Below are positions 45,361 through 55,707 of a stretch of 64,000 nt of DNA, piece by piece. The notes beneath the pieces are model-generated. The model made no database searches. It had not been told where the DNA came from and saw only the letters and a list, made by a program, of their open reading frames with translations. Made by a program: the position numbers and the translations under genes. Source of the stretch: Vandiemenella viatica (taxonomy: Eukaryota; Arthropoda; Insecta; Orthoptera; Morabidae); the NCBI GenBank assembly GCA_031002005.1, contig JARYHS010008074.1:282783930-282847929 (forward strand), in the 5' to 3' direction. Numbering within the stretch: position 1 is the first letter of the stretch; the number at the start of each line of letters is the position of its first letter.

Positions 45361-45455
45361 AGTAGTTACACGTCGACGTCACTTCCGTGTGCCAGGTGGT
45401 GGGGGGATTTCAGCACCCGGCATGGGTGTACCCACAGACGCTTCAATCGATAGCC
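45361..45455 (+). repeat. Dispersed repeat, partner at 36,060-36,262
   Basis: GTTACACGTCGACGTCACTT, GTGGGGGGATTT and GGGTGTACCCACAGACG are in the order seen inverted at 36,060-36,262. Confidence 0.6.
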
Positions 45456-45655
45456 TGAGCGGCACATTTAAGCAGGCAGCTTTCGTCAAAGAAACGCATT
45501 GAGGCAGCGGCCAAAACAACAATAATTCAAGAGATATACAATTGCCTTTTGATAGCTGCTAAATAAATAGGTATATGATCTTTAAAATTACGCTGCAGGC
45601 CGAAGCAAAATATATATTCGATATAAAGGTCCCACGTGTAGGTTGTAATTTATTC

Positions 45656-46168
45656 GGTTTAATTCTAGATGGGGATACCGCTGCCTCGCGACTGTTAACG
45701 TGACGTCATCGTGACGTCGCGTTCTCGTACAGTCGTAAACACATATATTGTGACTTCACTACGCTCGGTCACAATGAATTAAAGCTGTACAATATCAACA
45801 TAAACTGATAACCCGAAGGTGGATCAGATGCAGGCGGCCGCTGGTAAGCGGCCGCAGATGTCCGATAACACAAGCAATATTGCTAATCTTCGCGGGTTCA
45901 CTGCCGGATCATGATGAAATGCGAACTTCACCTTAAACATTGAACATCTGTTTGTGTTATCGGACATCTGCGGCCCCTTACCAGCGGCGGCCTGCATCTC
46001 ATCCACCTTCGGGATATCAGTTATGTTGATATTGTACAGCTTTAAATTATTGTGACCGAGCTACGTGAGGTCACAATATATGTTTTTACGACTGTACGTG
46101 AACGCGACGTCACGATGACGTCACGTTAACAGTCGCGAGGCAGCGGTATCCCCATCTAGAATTAAACC
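45656..46168. mobile_element. Foldback element with ~210-bp inverted arms
   Basis: The left arm, from GGTTTAATTCTAGATGGGGA, and the right arm, ending TCCCCATCTAGAATTAAACC, are near-perfect reverse complements for about 210 bp. They meet around a loop at about 45,873-45,950. The arms contain TGACGTCA and GTGACGTCGCG blocks and a GCGGCCGC site. TTATTC at 45,650 and 46,171 may be a target duplication. No protein is encoded. It resembles foldback or long-TIR miniature transposons. Confidence 0.85.
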
Positions 46169-47446
46169 AGTTATTCATATCGAAAGGCTCTTTTAGCATC
46201 AAGGTTTACGCCATTTTTAAAATTTATATTTTACTAGGATTACATGGTTATCTTAGTAATTTCAAAGGTAGATCGTCGTCAATTTGACAATTAAAATTTA
46301 AACACATTCAATAATGAATTAGTTGTGCTTTTGGTAGAAGAATTGAGCGGTGCATATTGTTGAAGGTCTTTGTTGGCAGAACTGGTGCCTTTAAGCAAAA
46401 AAAGTGATTGTAGTTAATAAATAACAAAACGCTTACAAGATTAAGAAGTAAAAATAAAACAACAGGTTGAATATTTCAAAGAATATTATGAACGAATGAC
46501 CGAAACTAAATTCACGCCCACCGACCTACTTGACCTACTTTAACTTTACTAGTTATTACCCGCGACTTTGTTCGCATTTATAAAAAGTATCCTTAATCTT
46601 TTTTTAAAAAAAATTTTCATTAGTATCCTTTCAGGACAAGTCCAAACATCTAAAGAAACATACATTCACATTTATAATATAATATTAGTTTCACTCTTAT
46701 ATATTGAAACGAGCAACTCATATATATATATGGTATCTCAACAGACGGTTCTTACGATTTGGATGAAATTTCATATTTATATAACATTTTACTTTTCAAG
46801 TTTATATAAATAGGATTGTGGTAAGGGACCGAATGGCTTGATTACTGATTAGCTATGTTTTGTGGGTGTTTAGTGGACTAACCTGAAGGATTTTAAACTA
46901 TTGTCTTCTGCGACGATCTGATCTATCATCTTGATGGCTCTTCATCTTCTTGTCTTGAGGGCTATCTAATGTGAGCATTGTCAGGTTGACACCATCCGTA
47001 TTTCTGGTACAGAACCGATGATTATAATGAAAGGTAGTTTACAAGATAATAGTAGGTGCAAGTGGAGATGGCAACTAATTCTAGCAACGGAACATTTAAC
47101 TGGTAGAATCTTCTTTAATGGATGCATAATACAAACAATAACTGATTGCTATATGGAAGAGATCTGAACTAGCGTCGATCCTGCTCAAATTCCCATTGTG
47201 ATAAGATGGATAAAATCTATCAGTCTCTGGCGGGTAATGATATGGTGGCAGGCTAAGCTAACTGATGAGAACGGCTAAACATGTTACTTAACCCATGACT
47301 GTCGTAATAATGAAAGCGAGTCTCGGTAGTGAAGCTCTGAGAAAGACTTGACGTCAGTGATCGGCATTTCGTGCGCAGCATATCAGCAGTTTGAGGAACA
47401 ATAACCTCTGCCTACCAAGTTATCCCGATGTATAACTTATGTCTTA
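46169..47446. other. No gene recognised
   Basis: AT-rich, no supported coding or repeat end. An ATATATATAT tract lies near 46,720. Confidence 0.45.
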
Positions 47447-48229
47447 AGGTCGGGCCACACTAGACCGCACCGCACCCGGCCCGCAACGCACCGTCATTTC
47501 TCTAATTGTTGTCGCTCACTCGATTGAAGTGAGTTCAAACGACACCGCGTGTCGGCCGACACTCGGTCGTGTGTTGGCCCGGATAAATTTGGTTTATATT
47601 TTGACGGTGCGGGCCGGTGTCGGTCTGCTGTCGGGCTGGTCGATATGGAGAACTGTATAGAAAGAGTTCGAAAATTTCCGGTCCTTTACGACTAAATATT
47701 GTTTTAACATTACTGATTGCTTTAGAAGTGTGTCCGTTTTTTTTTCAGCCTCACTTCAGGTTCATCAGATATTCGTAAAATGTAGGTAGAATCCTTGCAT
47801 GTTCGCATTAACAAATCAAATCTTTGCCAGTGGTGAAAGACGATTTTAAGGCCTGTAAAAATTGCATCCAAGACTCGGATTTTGAACCGGGAACCTTCCA
47901 TACCCAAATCACTCGCCGCAGGCATCTGAATCTAGAAGTACTGGAAAATATGTATTCAATCACATAAAAGTACATTTGTGTTTTGAAGTGGCAAAAATAA
48001 ATTATAAGTACGTTTATTTTATTATGTTAGAATAATAATTTTTGATTATAACCAGATTTGTCTCTTGACTCAGAAGGTTAGGGCGTACAATTGGAAAATG
48101 AAAGTCCCTGGTTCAAATCCCTGTCTCAGCTCGAAAAGCTTTGATTTGTTAATGCTAAAATGCTAGGACGCTCTGTGTTTCGAATTCACAGAAAATAACG
48201 TAATAAGAATACTAAAAATACAAAAATAT

Positions 48230-48864
48230 ATGATTAGAACAATACTAAAAGAAAAAAGAATGATTTCATGTAGAAAATATTTTGTAGATTTGAAGATTCT
48301 AACATTTCCCTATATATACATATATAAGACTATACTGCTCTCACTCACAAGGAAGGTTGTTAAAAAGAATGAGCAAGTGCACGAATATGAAACACGTAAT
48401 AAAATTAATTTCAATTTACACGCACACAACACAAAAAAATTTGAAAAATGTACTTCCTATTCGGGAGCCCAACTGTTCAATAAGCTTCCGACAGATATAA
48501 GATTAATTAGTAACAAGGGAGAACAGTTCAAACATAAGCTTAAAGAGTATTTATGTGATAAAGCCTTCTACTCAATCAAAGAGTATTTAACTGATGAATG
48601 AGGGAAGGAAAGGCAGAATAAAAAATTGTTTGTAGTAGTTGTTTGTACTTATATAGGATATTACAGCACATATTTGTCAATAACATGTAAAAAAAATATA
48701 TGTATTAAACGATTTATAGTTAACTTAAGGCATAAAATTGTTAATTAAGATAAGAATAATATTGAATATAATGTACCTTGACTTGTCCTAATTCATTATA
48801 CAAGTTATATGTAAATGATGTATAGGACCAAATAAAATGAATGAATGAATGAATGAATGAATCT
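48230..48864 (+). mobile_element. LINE 3' fragment with ATGA tail
   Basis: The frame 48,230-48,601 ends with HEYETRNKINFNLHAHN, TSYSGAQLFNKLPTDIRL, and FKHKLKEYLCDKAFYSIKEY. This is the ORF2 C-terminus of a LINE family distinct from A, B and C in this window. The 3' end is an ATGA microsatellite of about six units at 48,838-48,862. Endonuclease and reverse transcriptase are absent. Confidence 0.65.
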
Positions 48865-49388
48865 GTAGTTTTCCTTTTCAAATTAGTTGACAACGATAGA
48901 GGTGCACTGCGCAGCCGATAAGTAACTCCGTGACTGGAATTTTTAGATCACATGAAATTATTATTATTTTACGGAATCTTTACGGTCTGCATTAAAATAA
49001 AAACGTATAATAATCTTATTCTTTTTTGTTAAAAAAAATATTGAGTGACTCGAAAAGGAACCTCAACCAAAACAAACACGTTAAATGTGAAGTGAGTGAC
49101 GCTTGACATTTAATCGTGACTATATAGAGATACACGACAATCTTTCAATACAGTGTGACGATCATTTGTTAAAACATCTTTGGGATACTATTTTTGTGCA
49201 TAAGAGTTCAAACAATTACGAGATAACAGGAGTCAGACAAAAAAAGTATTTTAACGCACTTTATTACTTTCATAGATTATAAAGTACAGTACTCTATAAT
49301 AAAGTACGGGTGGTAGCCGCAGCTACGATCCCCAAATCACTCTTAAAGTAATTTTTTAACATTAATACCGTTGAAACAACCAAGTGTA

Positions 49389-50722
49389 CGAGGTGTGTAC
49401 AAAAAGAAACCGAACTTCTGATGTAATTGCTTTATTGCTCATCATACTAACTTTTACACACTGTCCCCTTCAAAGTACTGTCCTTCACTATCAATACACC
49501 ATTGCCATCGTTTTTTCAAGTTATGTAATGCCTCCTGGAATGCTATTTCTCCGATGGTGCGCCGTTCTCTCGTCGCATTGTCTTGAATTTCTTGTATGGT
49601 CTGGAAACGACGTCCTTTCAAAGTGTTTTTCAGTTTTGAGAAGAGAAAAAAGTCTGACGGAGCCAAGTTTGGAGAATAGGGTGGCTGAGGCACAACGGGA
49701 ATGCGATGTTTTGCCAGATAATTCGTGAAAAACAACGATGCGTGAGCGGGTGCTTTGCCATGATGCAACATCCACGAATGATTCTCCCACAGTTCAGGCC
49801 TTTTCCTACGCCCAGCATCTCTCAATCGTGTCAGAATTTTCTGGTAGACTTCCTTGTTTACCGCTTGATCACGTGGTACAAATTCAGGGTGCACAACTCC
49901 TTTGCAATCAAAAAACACGACCATCATCACCTTGATGTTCGACCGACTCATTCGCGCTTTCTTTGGTCGAGGAGATCCTTTCCCCACCCATTCTGAAGAC
50001 TGCCTCTTCGTTTCCACATCGTACCCATAAATCCATGTTTCATCGCCTGTAATGATGTTCTTGGGGAAATTTTCGTCCTCATTTGCTTTTTCAAGCAACT
50101 CCTTAGAGATCTTAGCTCGATCCTCCTTCTGCTCGTCCGTCAACAAGCGCGGCACCAGTTTTGCACTGAAACGATACATTCCAAGGTTTTCTCTCAGGAT
50201 GTGATTGCAAGAGCCTACACTTATGCCAACTTCTTCAGCAACCTCACGGACAGTCAAACGGCGATTTTCACGAATCACAGTGCGAACCCTCTCAATATGG
50301 TGGTCGTCTGTTGATGTGGAGGGTCGACCAGATTTTTGATCGTCGGTAACCGAACTCCTGCCCTCCTTAAAGCGCTTAAACCATTCATAGCACTGTGTTC
50401 GGCTCATGCAGTCGTCCCCGTATGCTTGTTTAAGCATTTGAAGTGTCTCGTTAAAAGTTTTCCCTTGTTTAACACAAAATTTCACACAGACGCGTTGCTC
50501 CTCCAATTCCTTCATTCTCGCTTTCTCACAAATCCGACGAGCACTCTGCGCACGACCTCACTCAACCGGCTGTCACTCGTAAACTAATGTAGCAACCGTA
50601 GTGCGACAAGAGGCAATCTCTTGCCGAGAGATGTCACTAGTGTGCATGGAAGTCAGAGAATTTTATCTGCAGCCGTTGGCGCGCTATTTAATTAGTTCGG
50701 TTTATTTTTTTACACACCTCGT
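49389..50722 (-). mobile_element. Full-length mariner, 1,334 bp
   Basis: The inverted ends are CGAGGTGTGTACAAAAAGAA (49,389) and, inverted from 50,722, CGAGGTGTGTAAAAAAATAA. They are flanked by TA at 49,387-49,388 and 50,723-50,724. It lies inside the TTA-flanked element at 47,447-50,875 and is therefore younger. Confidence 0.95.
49454..50515 (-). CDS. mariner transposase, second catalytic Asp lost
   Basis: An uninterrupted 353-residue frame starts at ATG 50,513-50,515. It encodes the N-terminal HTH DNA-binding region (residues about 1-110, with TLQMLKQAYGDDCMSRTQCY and LTVREVAEEVGISVGSCNHI). It continues with the WVPRLLT-like linker LVPRLLTDEQKE at 120-131 and the D34D catalytic domain. D158 is in TGDETW and D288 in YSPNLAPSDFFLF. 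The second Asp position reads HHGKAPAHA, so residue 253 is Gly. Mariner transposases need all three for cut-and-paste at TA sites, so this protein should bind but not cleave. The full reading frame suggests recent loss or retention for DNA binding; the first is simpler. Confidence 0.92.
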   Translation of the reverse strand: MKELEEQRVCVKFCVKQGKTFNETLQMLKQAYGDDCMSRTQCYEWFKRFKEGRSSVTDDQKSGRPSTSTDDHHIERVRTVIRENRRLTVREVAEEVGISVGSCNHILRENLGMYRFSAKLVPRLLTDEQKEDRAKISKELLEKANEDENFPKNIITGDETWIYGYDVETKRQSSEWVGKGSPRPKKARMSRSNIKVMMVVFFDCKGVVHPEFVPRDQAVNKEVYQKILTRLRDAGRRKRPELWENHSWMLHHGKAPAHASLFFTNYLAKHRIPVVPQPPYSPNLAPSDFFLFSKLKNTLKGRRFQTIQEIQDNATRERRTIGEIAFQEALHNLKKRWQWCIDSEGQYFEGDSV

Positions 50723-51156
50723 ATACGTTAAAGGAGACTGAAGGTCGCGAAGGAACCCGTCCGTCACAAGGCCGTGCTACGGACCAGTGTGGACGTGAGG
50801 GGGGCAAGCCGACACACGGCCGAGTGCTGGCTCGGACGAGGCGCGGTGTCGGTGCGGTCTAATGTGTCTCGACCTTTACGCTACGTCCACACCAAAAGGA
50901 ACACAGAGAAACATGCTGATGTTGCTTGTTCCTGCAACTTGTTCCCTCAATGATACCCAATGTTTCTCAATATTTCTCAATATTTATGTCAATTGAAACA
51001 AAAGTTTCTTGAAGTTGACTGATAACAGAAGTAGCGGTAAATATGAAATAAAGGAACATAGGTAAACATTATCGAGTTAAAAACTGTTGTTAGTTTGGTG
51101 TGAACAGCTTGTTAGTTCCGTGTTGCTGTTACCTCAGCTGTTGAACTCCCACAAAA

Positions 51157-51492
51157 ATGTTCGAGTGGACGAGTGAAAATTTAATTGAATTATATAGCAA
51201 TGCAAAGTGTTTGTGGAATCCATGTGATTAAAACTATAAAGATCGCCTCAAGAAACACTATTCGTGAATGATGTTAAGTAAAACAACTGGTGCAGACGTA
51301 AATGAAGTAAAACGAAAAGTAAAAAACTTAGTGGCACAGATTTACTGAGAAAGAAAAAAAATCGTGAACTAAAAAAAATCTGGTACTGCAGCAACTATTG
51401 TGAGTAAATGGTTTGCTTAGAAATATTAGGAATTTCTCGCGGATAGAAATGAAGTCAGTCAATGTTCAGAAAAATAATTTAGTGGTGTACAT
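51157..51492 (+). pseudogene. MADF DNA-binding protein, exon 1, broken
   Basis: From ATG 51,157 the text reads MFEWTSENLIELYSNAKCLW, a stop-containing stretch, then DVNEVKRKVKNLVAQIY, KSGTAATIVSKWFA and FLADRNEV. This is the order of a MADF domain (LIELYxxxxCLWdP, vxeVKrKmknLrsqy, SgwfAykyl-like). It is the Myb-like DNA-binding partner that PIF/Harbinger elements carry to help the transposase bind and enter the nucleus. Stops interrupt it at several places (after NPCD, IY and FA). The exon ends at a strong donor ACAT/GTAAGTTC at 51,493. A matching acceptor TTATTTTTCAG lies at 52,395-52,405. Confidence 0.65.
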
Positions 51493-52290
51493 GTAAGTTC
51501 AAACGAACTTTTATTATTTCTAAAGTAATAGGTGTGTCTCTAGTTTTTATCACAATTTTAATATTATTTAAAATATCAGTTTGCCACGGAACCATTCCTT
51601 CTGATGGCACAAAATAGTTAGCAAATTCCTGTCGAATAAATTTTGCTTGAGTGGACGAATTACGTTTTCGGATCTGTAATGGCAACATTACTGTGCCAGC
51701 GTTTACATCTGTTCTCTAAATACCTGGTATTAATTTACCATTATCTTTGTCTTCAGCATCAAATGTACAGGACGGCGTGTAGAATTGTCTTGAAGAATTG
51801 CTAAGGAAATTGTGTATTCATACAGATTCAGCTACAATTTTTTCTACATTTTCAGGAGAGAGAAGTAATGATTTTCTAAATACTCTGAATCGAGTTGACA
51901 GAACTCACAGTACATTTTCTGACACTCTTCTGGCCCCAGAAAGCCGATAGTTAAATATTCTCTATGATCCTTTTTCTTGGTGCCCAGGGTAAGGTTTCAA
52001 CAGATTAGGAGATAATGGAAAAGCATTATCACCCAAAAATACATAAGGCACGGATTCCGTACGACCAGGAAGAGGATTATCAAGTGGTAAATTAAGTTGA
52101 CACTGTATTTGAAAATATACCTCCATCTGATTTGTGCCCTTGAGATCCAACGTTCATGTACATAACCTCGTAGTTAGCATTTACTACCACAAAGAGTGCT
52201 ACACTGAAGAATGATTTATAAGTAAAAAATTTGCAGCCGCTGTTGTTTGGTGCTTGTATCATTATATGCTTTCCGTCCATAACTCAGTCC
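51479..52290 (-). pseudogene. PIF/Harbinger transposase, catalytic domain, broken
   Basis: On the minus strand MDGKHIMIQAPNNSGCKFFT leads into YKSFFSVALFVVVNANYEV and MNVGSQGHKSDGGIFSN. LPLDNPLPGRTESVPYVFLG and NLLKPYPGH follow, then NYRLSGARRVSEN and the tail FANYFVPSEGMVPWQ. These are the DDE_Tnp_4 blocks in order: the Asp of DGKH, the Asp of SDGGIF and the Glu of SEN are all present. The frame is broken by stops and shifts between about 51,690 and 51,980, and the N-terminal region (LRMS block) is missing. Its product would cut 3-bp TWA sites with the MADF partner. Confidence 0.8.
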
Positions 52291-52405
52291 ATTGGTCAGC
52301 GTTCAAAGGCATATGAAGAAATATTAATTTCCATGAATAAAAATCAATAGTAATGACATATAATAACGTAAGGTATATACATTAAAATAGTTTCTTATTT
52401 TTCAG

Positions 52406-52790
52406 GACCTGGACCCCTCAGACAATATTTCCGATGATGGTACAGATGAAACAATAAGAAATGAAACACAAATAATCATGCATTCTGAAACAGATCTACA
52501 ACACAAGACATACGAGAATCTCAGTTTGGAACTCCAAACCAAGTAGATAAAAAAACATTAAACGAACCAGACGCTGGAAACAAAAAATGAAGAATCGCCA
52601 CGAAGTCTTCAAAAAAGAGCAATAGTCTTCAAAACACCGAAACAGAAACAATTCAAATATAATTCACAGGATCAAAGACAGGTTACTACCTGTGACAGGT
52701 AGAAGCTTAGCCTACTTGTTTTTGAAGAAGTTGAAGAAGAAGCAACATTTAAGAGACAGTTTCAGTATAGCTTGCTAACTTCGAAGTTTA
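52406..52790 (+). pseudogene. MADF partner protein, candidate exon 2
   Basis: The exon starts after acceptor TTTCTTATTTTTCAG and reads DLDPSDNISDDGTDETIRNE, an acidic segment like the linker between MADF and BESS-type tails. Stops then break the frame (about 52,546 on). It is proposed as exon 2 because it follows a good acceptor and lies on the strand of the MADF exon. No definite BESS motif was identified. Confidence 0.4.
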
Positions 52791-52800
52791 AAAACTGATC

Positions 52801-53486
52801 ATGCGCAAAACACAGCCGAGCATTTAATTTCAAACATTTTGTGGGATGCTTCAAATAACACTGGAATCCTCGGTTTTGTTCCTTGCATCGTGTTTAGGAT
52901 TTACGCTCGGCGTATCCCCATGTTTCATTTCGTTCTTTAACCTTACACTTATTTTGTTAGAATCTGGTATGTGTTACAAAATCGTTTGTAAGGCATACAT
53001 CTTTCAATAGATAAATAAACATTAAAAAATATTAAGTTTTAGTGAATCTCACGTTATTAACACTGCTTATAGTAGAGAGTAAAGTGTTAAGAAAAACTGT
53101 GTGAAACTGCTTGTAAGTTATTTCTGGATTAGTTTTACTGCGAAACAACATTTATGACTTGAGTTCGCGTTATCATGATACCAGTAGAAAATTTAAGTCG
53201 GATAGTTCAAAAGTAAAGAAGTTATTTAAAAAAAGCAGGTAGAAGAAAATCTACGTGGGTTGTTATATAAATATATATAAAAAAGTGATGGTCAGGAAAC
53301 TTCTAGAAACCCTTCATTGACTGAAAATCACACGTTATTGCACTCTAACCCTAACCTAGCTGAAATTATTCTTTCAACATTTTCATGGGTGCCCCTGCCA
53401 CCTTGTAATAATAGCTAGAATAATGAGTCAAAATTATTATCCCTTAAACCACCACCGCCACCAAGAGTATCAAGCCTAGAATAAAG
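52801..53486. other. No gene recognised
   Basis: AT-rich, no supported feature; the missing right end of the Harbinger element may lie here in diverged form. Confidence 0.4.
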
Positions 53487-54363
53487 GTCCGTTCACAATG
53501 GATCAGCTCAGCTCACGATCCAGGATTTTGCCATTCAAACGACACAAGCGGTCAGGTCAGGTCAGATCAAATCATAGACGATGCCGTTTCATTTCAGTTG
53601 TTCATGGCGAACAATGTCGTTTCTACACTAACGTTAACTAAAATCGCACTGATTTTTTATAAAGAGACGATCGTTAAGGGTGTATCCGGAGTTTCAAACG
53701 CCAACAAATCAAGACAAATAATTTTAACTGCCAGCTATGCTGCACGAGACAAGTGGTGGAAAATGATTTTAATATTTAGTACCAAGATTTCGAATTTATT
53801 TTAGAAAAATTAATTCTACTCCAGGATTATTTGATAACATAATTTATGGTAGGATAAAAATTTCATGCCATGTAGGAACTGAAATTCAGGATGAACGAGA
53901 GGACCCCTTTTCTACAAATATTCTTTGTTTTGGTGCTCATGCTCGTAAAGAAACATTCAACACAAAATAAATTCAGTAAATTTTTTAATTCGGAAGCGGG
54001 ATCTGTTCCTTGGCAATACGAAAACATCGAATAATAACTGAATTTATATTTAATTTTACCAACATACTGTTAAAACTTTTATTTTTTATTTATTACTCTT
54101 TTTTTAGTGTGTAAGAGAAAAAGTTTTTAGACGCTCATCGTCCGTGTTGATCTGACCTGAACTGACTTTTGCACGTTCATACTAGCGGTCAGCTCAGCTC
54201 GGCTCAGGTCTTGACCGTTGTCGATCGGTGGACGTGATATCTTCAGTGCGGCCTGTCTTGCCCTGACCTGAGCGGACCGGGTAGTGTGAATGATCCCAAT
54301 GGATTACGTGTATAGCGAATTTTGACCCGAGCAGAGCTGACCGCTAGTGTGAATGGGCCTTTA
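53487..54363. mobile_element. Non-autonomous Harbinger-like element
   Basis: The left end AGGTCCGTTCACAATGGATC and the inverted right end, AGGCCCATTCACACTAGCGG, are terminal inverted repeats. Subterminal GGTCAGGTCAGGTCAGATC and GGTCAGCTCAGCTCGGCTC tracts lie inside. The flanks read TAA on the left and TTA on the right, compatible with a decayed TWA duplication. No transposase is encoded; a 68-residue frame at 53,598 has no motif. Confidence 0.65.
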
Positions 54364-54367
54364 AGTA

Positions 54368-55697
54368 CGAGGCGTTTGTTTAAGAAGTACCGTTTTGTCA
54401 CACCGTAATTGCAACGCTACGGTCGGCGTTCCGCGCATGCGCACTGGGTACCTGCATCTCTTGCCTACGCACTGACGCCTTACAGTCTAATTCTTCCTTG
54501 TTTACGTTGTTCACTGAGTGTTTAAGATGCCTCCGACAATCGTGAGTCCCGCCGACTGTGAAGAACAGGCTGTTATAAGATTTCTTTGTGTTAAAGGCCT
54601 AAAATCGATCGATATTCATCGTGAGATCTGTACAGTTTACTGGCAAAACATTATGAGTGATGGAATTGTGAGAAAGTGGGTGAGAGCATTTAAAAATGGC
54701 CGCACAAATGTGCATGATGAATAATGGAGTGGGAGTCCTTCGGTCGTTAATGAAAGTTTGGTGCAGAAAGTGGACAATAAGGTGAGAGAAAACAGACGCT
54801 TTACGATTTCCTCCTTGTGTGATGACTTTCATAATATTTCTCGTAGTGTTTTGTATGGCATTTTGACCGAGCACTTAAATTACCGAAAATTGTGCTCACG
54901 TTGGGTACCGAAAATGTTAACAGACGTGCACAAAACCAAACGTTTAGTCAGTGCATTGACTTTCCTTGTGCGGTACCACAACGATGGTGATGATTTCTTA
55001 AGCCAAATTGTTACGGACGATGAGACATGGGTGGCCTACGTCACACCTGAATCAAAGCAACAGTCCATGGAATGGCGGCATTCAGATTCACCCAACAAAG
55101 TAAAGTTCAAGCAAACGATTTCTGCCCGGAAAATCATGTGCACAGTTTTTTGGGACAGAAAAGGAGTATTGCTTGTGGTATTTCTGCCTCGTAATGAGAC
55201 AATCAATGCAGCAGCTTATTGTGAGACATTGAACAATCTGCGCCATTCAATCCAGAACAAAAGACATGGCAAGTTGAGCAAGGGCATCGTTTTGCTGCAT
55301 GACAGTGCCCGTCCACATGTGGCTAATCAGACCAAAGATCTCATCACATCTTTTCGATGGGAAATTCTAGTTCATCCTCCGTACAGCCCTGATCTGGCGC
55401 CCAGTGACTACCATCTGTTCCTGCACTTGAAGAAACACCTGGGCGGTCAGCGTCTTGAAGACGATAACGAAGTCAAAACAGTTGTGATGCAGTGGTTAAC
55501 AAGTCAGGCGAAAGACTTCTATGAGGAGGGTTTTCAAAAATTGGTACTACGTTATGACAAGTGCCTTAATATTGAAGGGAATTATGTAGAAAAGTAGAGT
55601 AAGGTACAGGCTTTCATGTAAAAATAAAATTATTGAGATATATTTGCACGTCTTTTTTTAATTTCAAAACGGTACCTACTTAAAAAAACATGCCTCG
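54368..55697 (+). mobile_element. Full-length mariner, 1,330 bp
   Basis: Inverted ends CGAGGCGTTTGTTTAAGAAG (54,368) and, inverted from 55,697, CGAGGCATGTTTTTTTAAGT lead into a shared TACCGTTTTG. They are flanked by TA at 54,366-54,367 and 55,698-55,699. It sits two bases after the right end of the Harbinger-like element at 54,363. Confidence 0.95.
54527..55597 (+). pseudogene. mariner transposase, one premature stop
   Basis: The ATG at 54,527 opens MPPTIVSPADCEEQAVIRFL and the HTH region, but a TAA at 54,722-54,724 stops it after residue 65. The same frame then continues to 55,597 without another lesion. The catalytic D34D triad is intact: VTDDETW, LHDSARPH and YSPDLAPSDYHLF. The stop replaces the residue that follows HDE in related proteins, consistent with a single G-to-T change (GAA to TAA). 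One substitution thus separates this copy from a full frame. It belongs to a different mariner lineage from the copy at 49,389 by sequence of all three motifs. Confidence 0.93.
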
Positions 55698-55707
55698 TAT
55701 CTATGTC

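Larger units (their letters stand above)
47447..50875. mobile_element. Harbinger-like element with TTA TSD, interrupted by mariner
   Basis: The left end AGGTCGGGCCACACTAGACC (47,447) is matched by the inverted right end; the reverse complement of 50,850-50,875 starts AGGTCGAGACACATTAGACC. TTA flanks both (47,444-47,446 and 50,876-50,878), the 3-bp duplication typical of PIF/Harbinger. GC-rich subterminal repeats (GGTGCGGGCCGGTGTCGG, GCGCGGTGTCGGTGCGG) follow the ends. The interior holds no Harbinger protein but does hold a LINE 3' fragment and a complete mariner, so it is non-autonomous. Confidence 0.7.
50880..52800. mobile_element. PIF/Harbinger element with MADF partner gene
   Basis: The left end is near CTACGTCCACACCAAAAGG at 50,882, immediately after the previous element's TTA. 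The interior holds a decayed MADF-domain gene on the plus strand and a decayed DDE transposase on the minus strand, the two genes of PIF/Harbinger elements. The right inverted end was not found, so the right limit is approximate. Confidence 0.6.

Noticed and set aside
48055..48135. tRNA gene suggested by GGTTCAAATCC box B
   Set aside because: The T stem and acceptor stem do not pair properly; at best a decayed tRNA-derived repeat.
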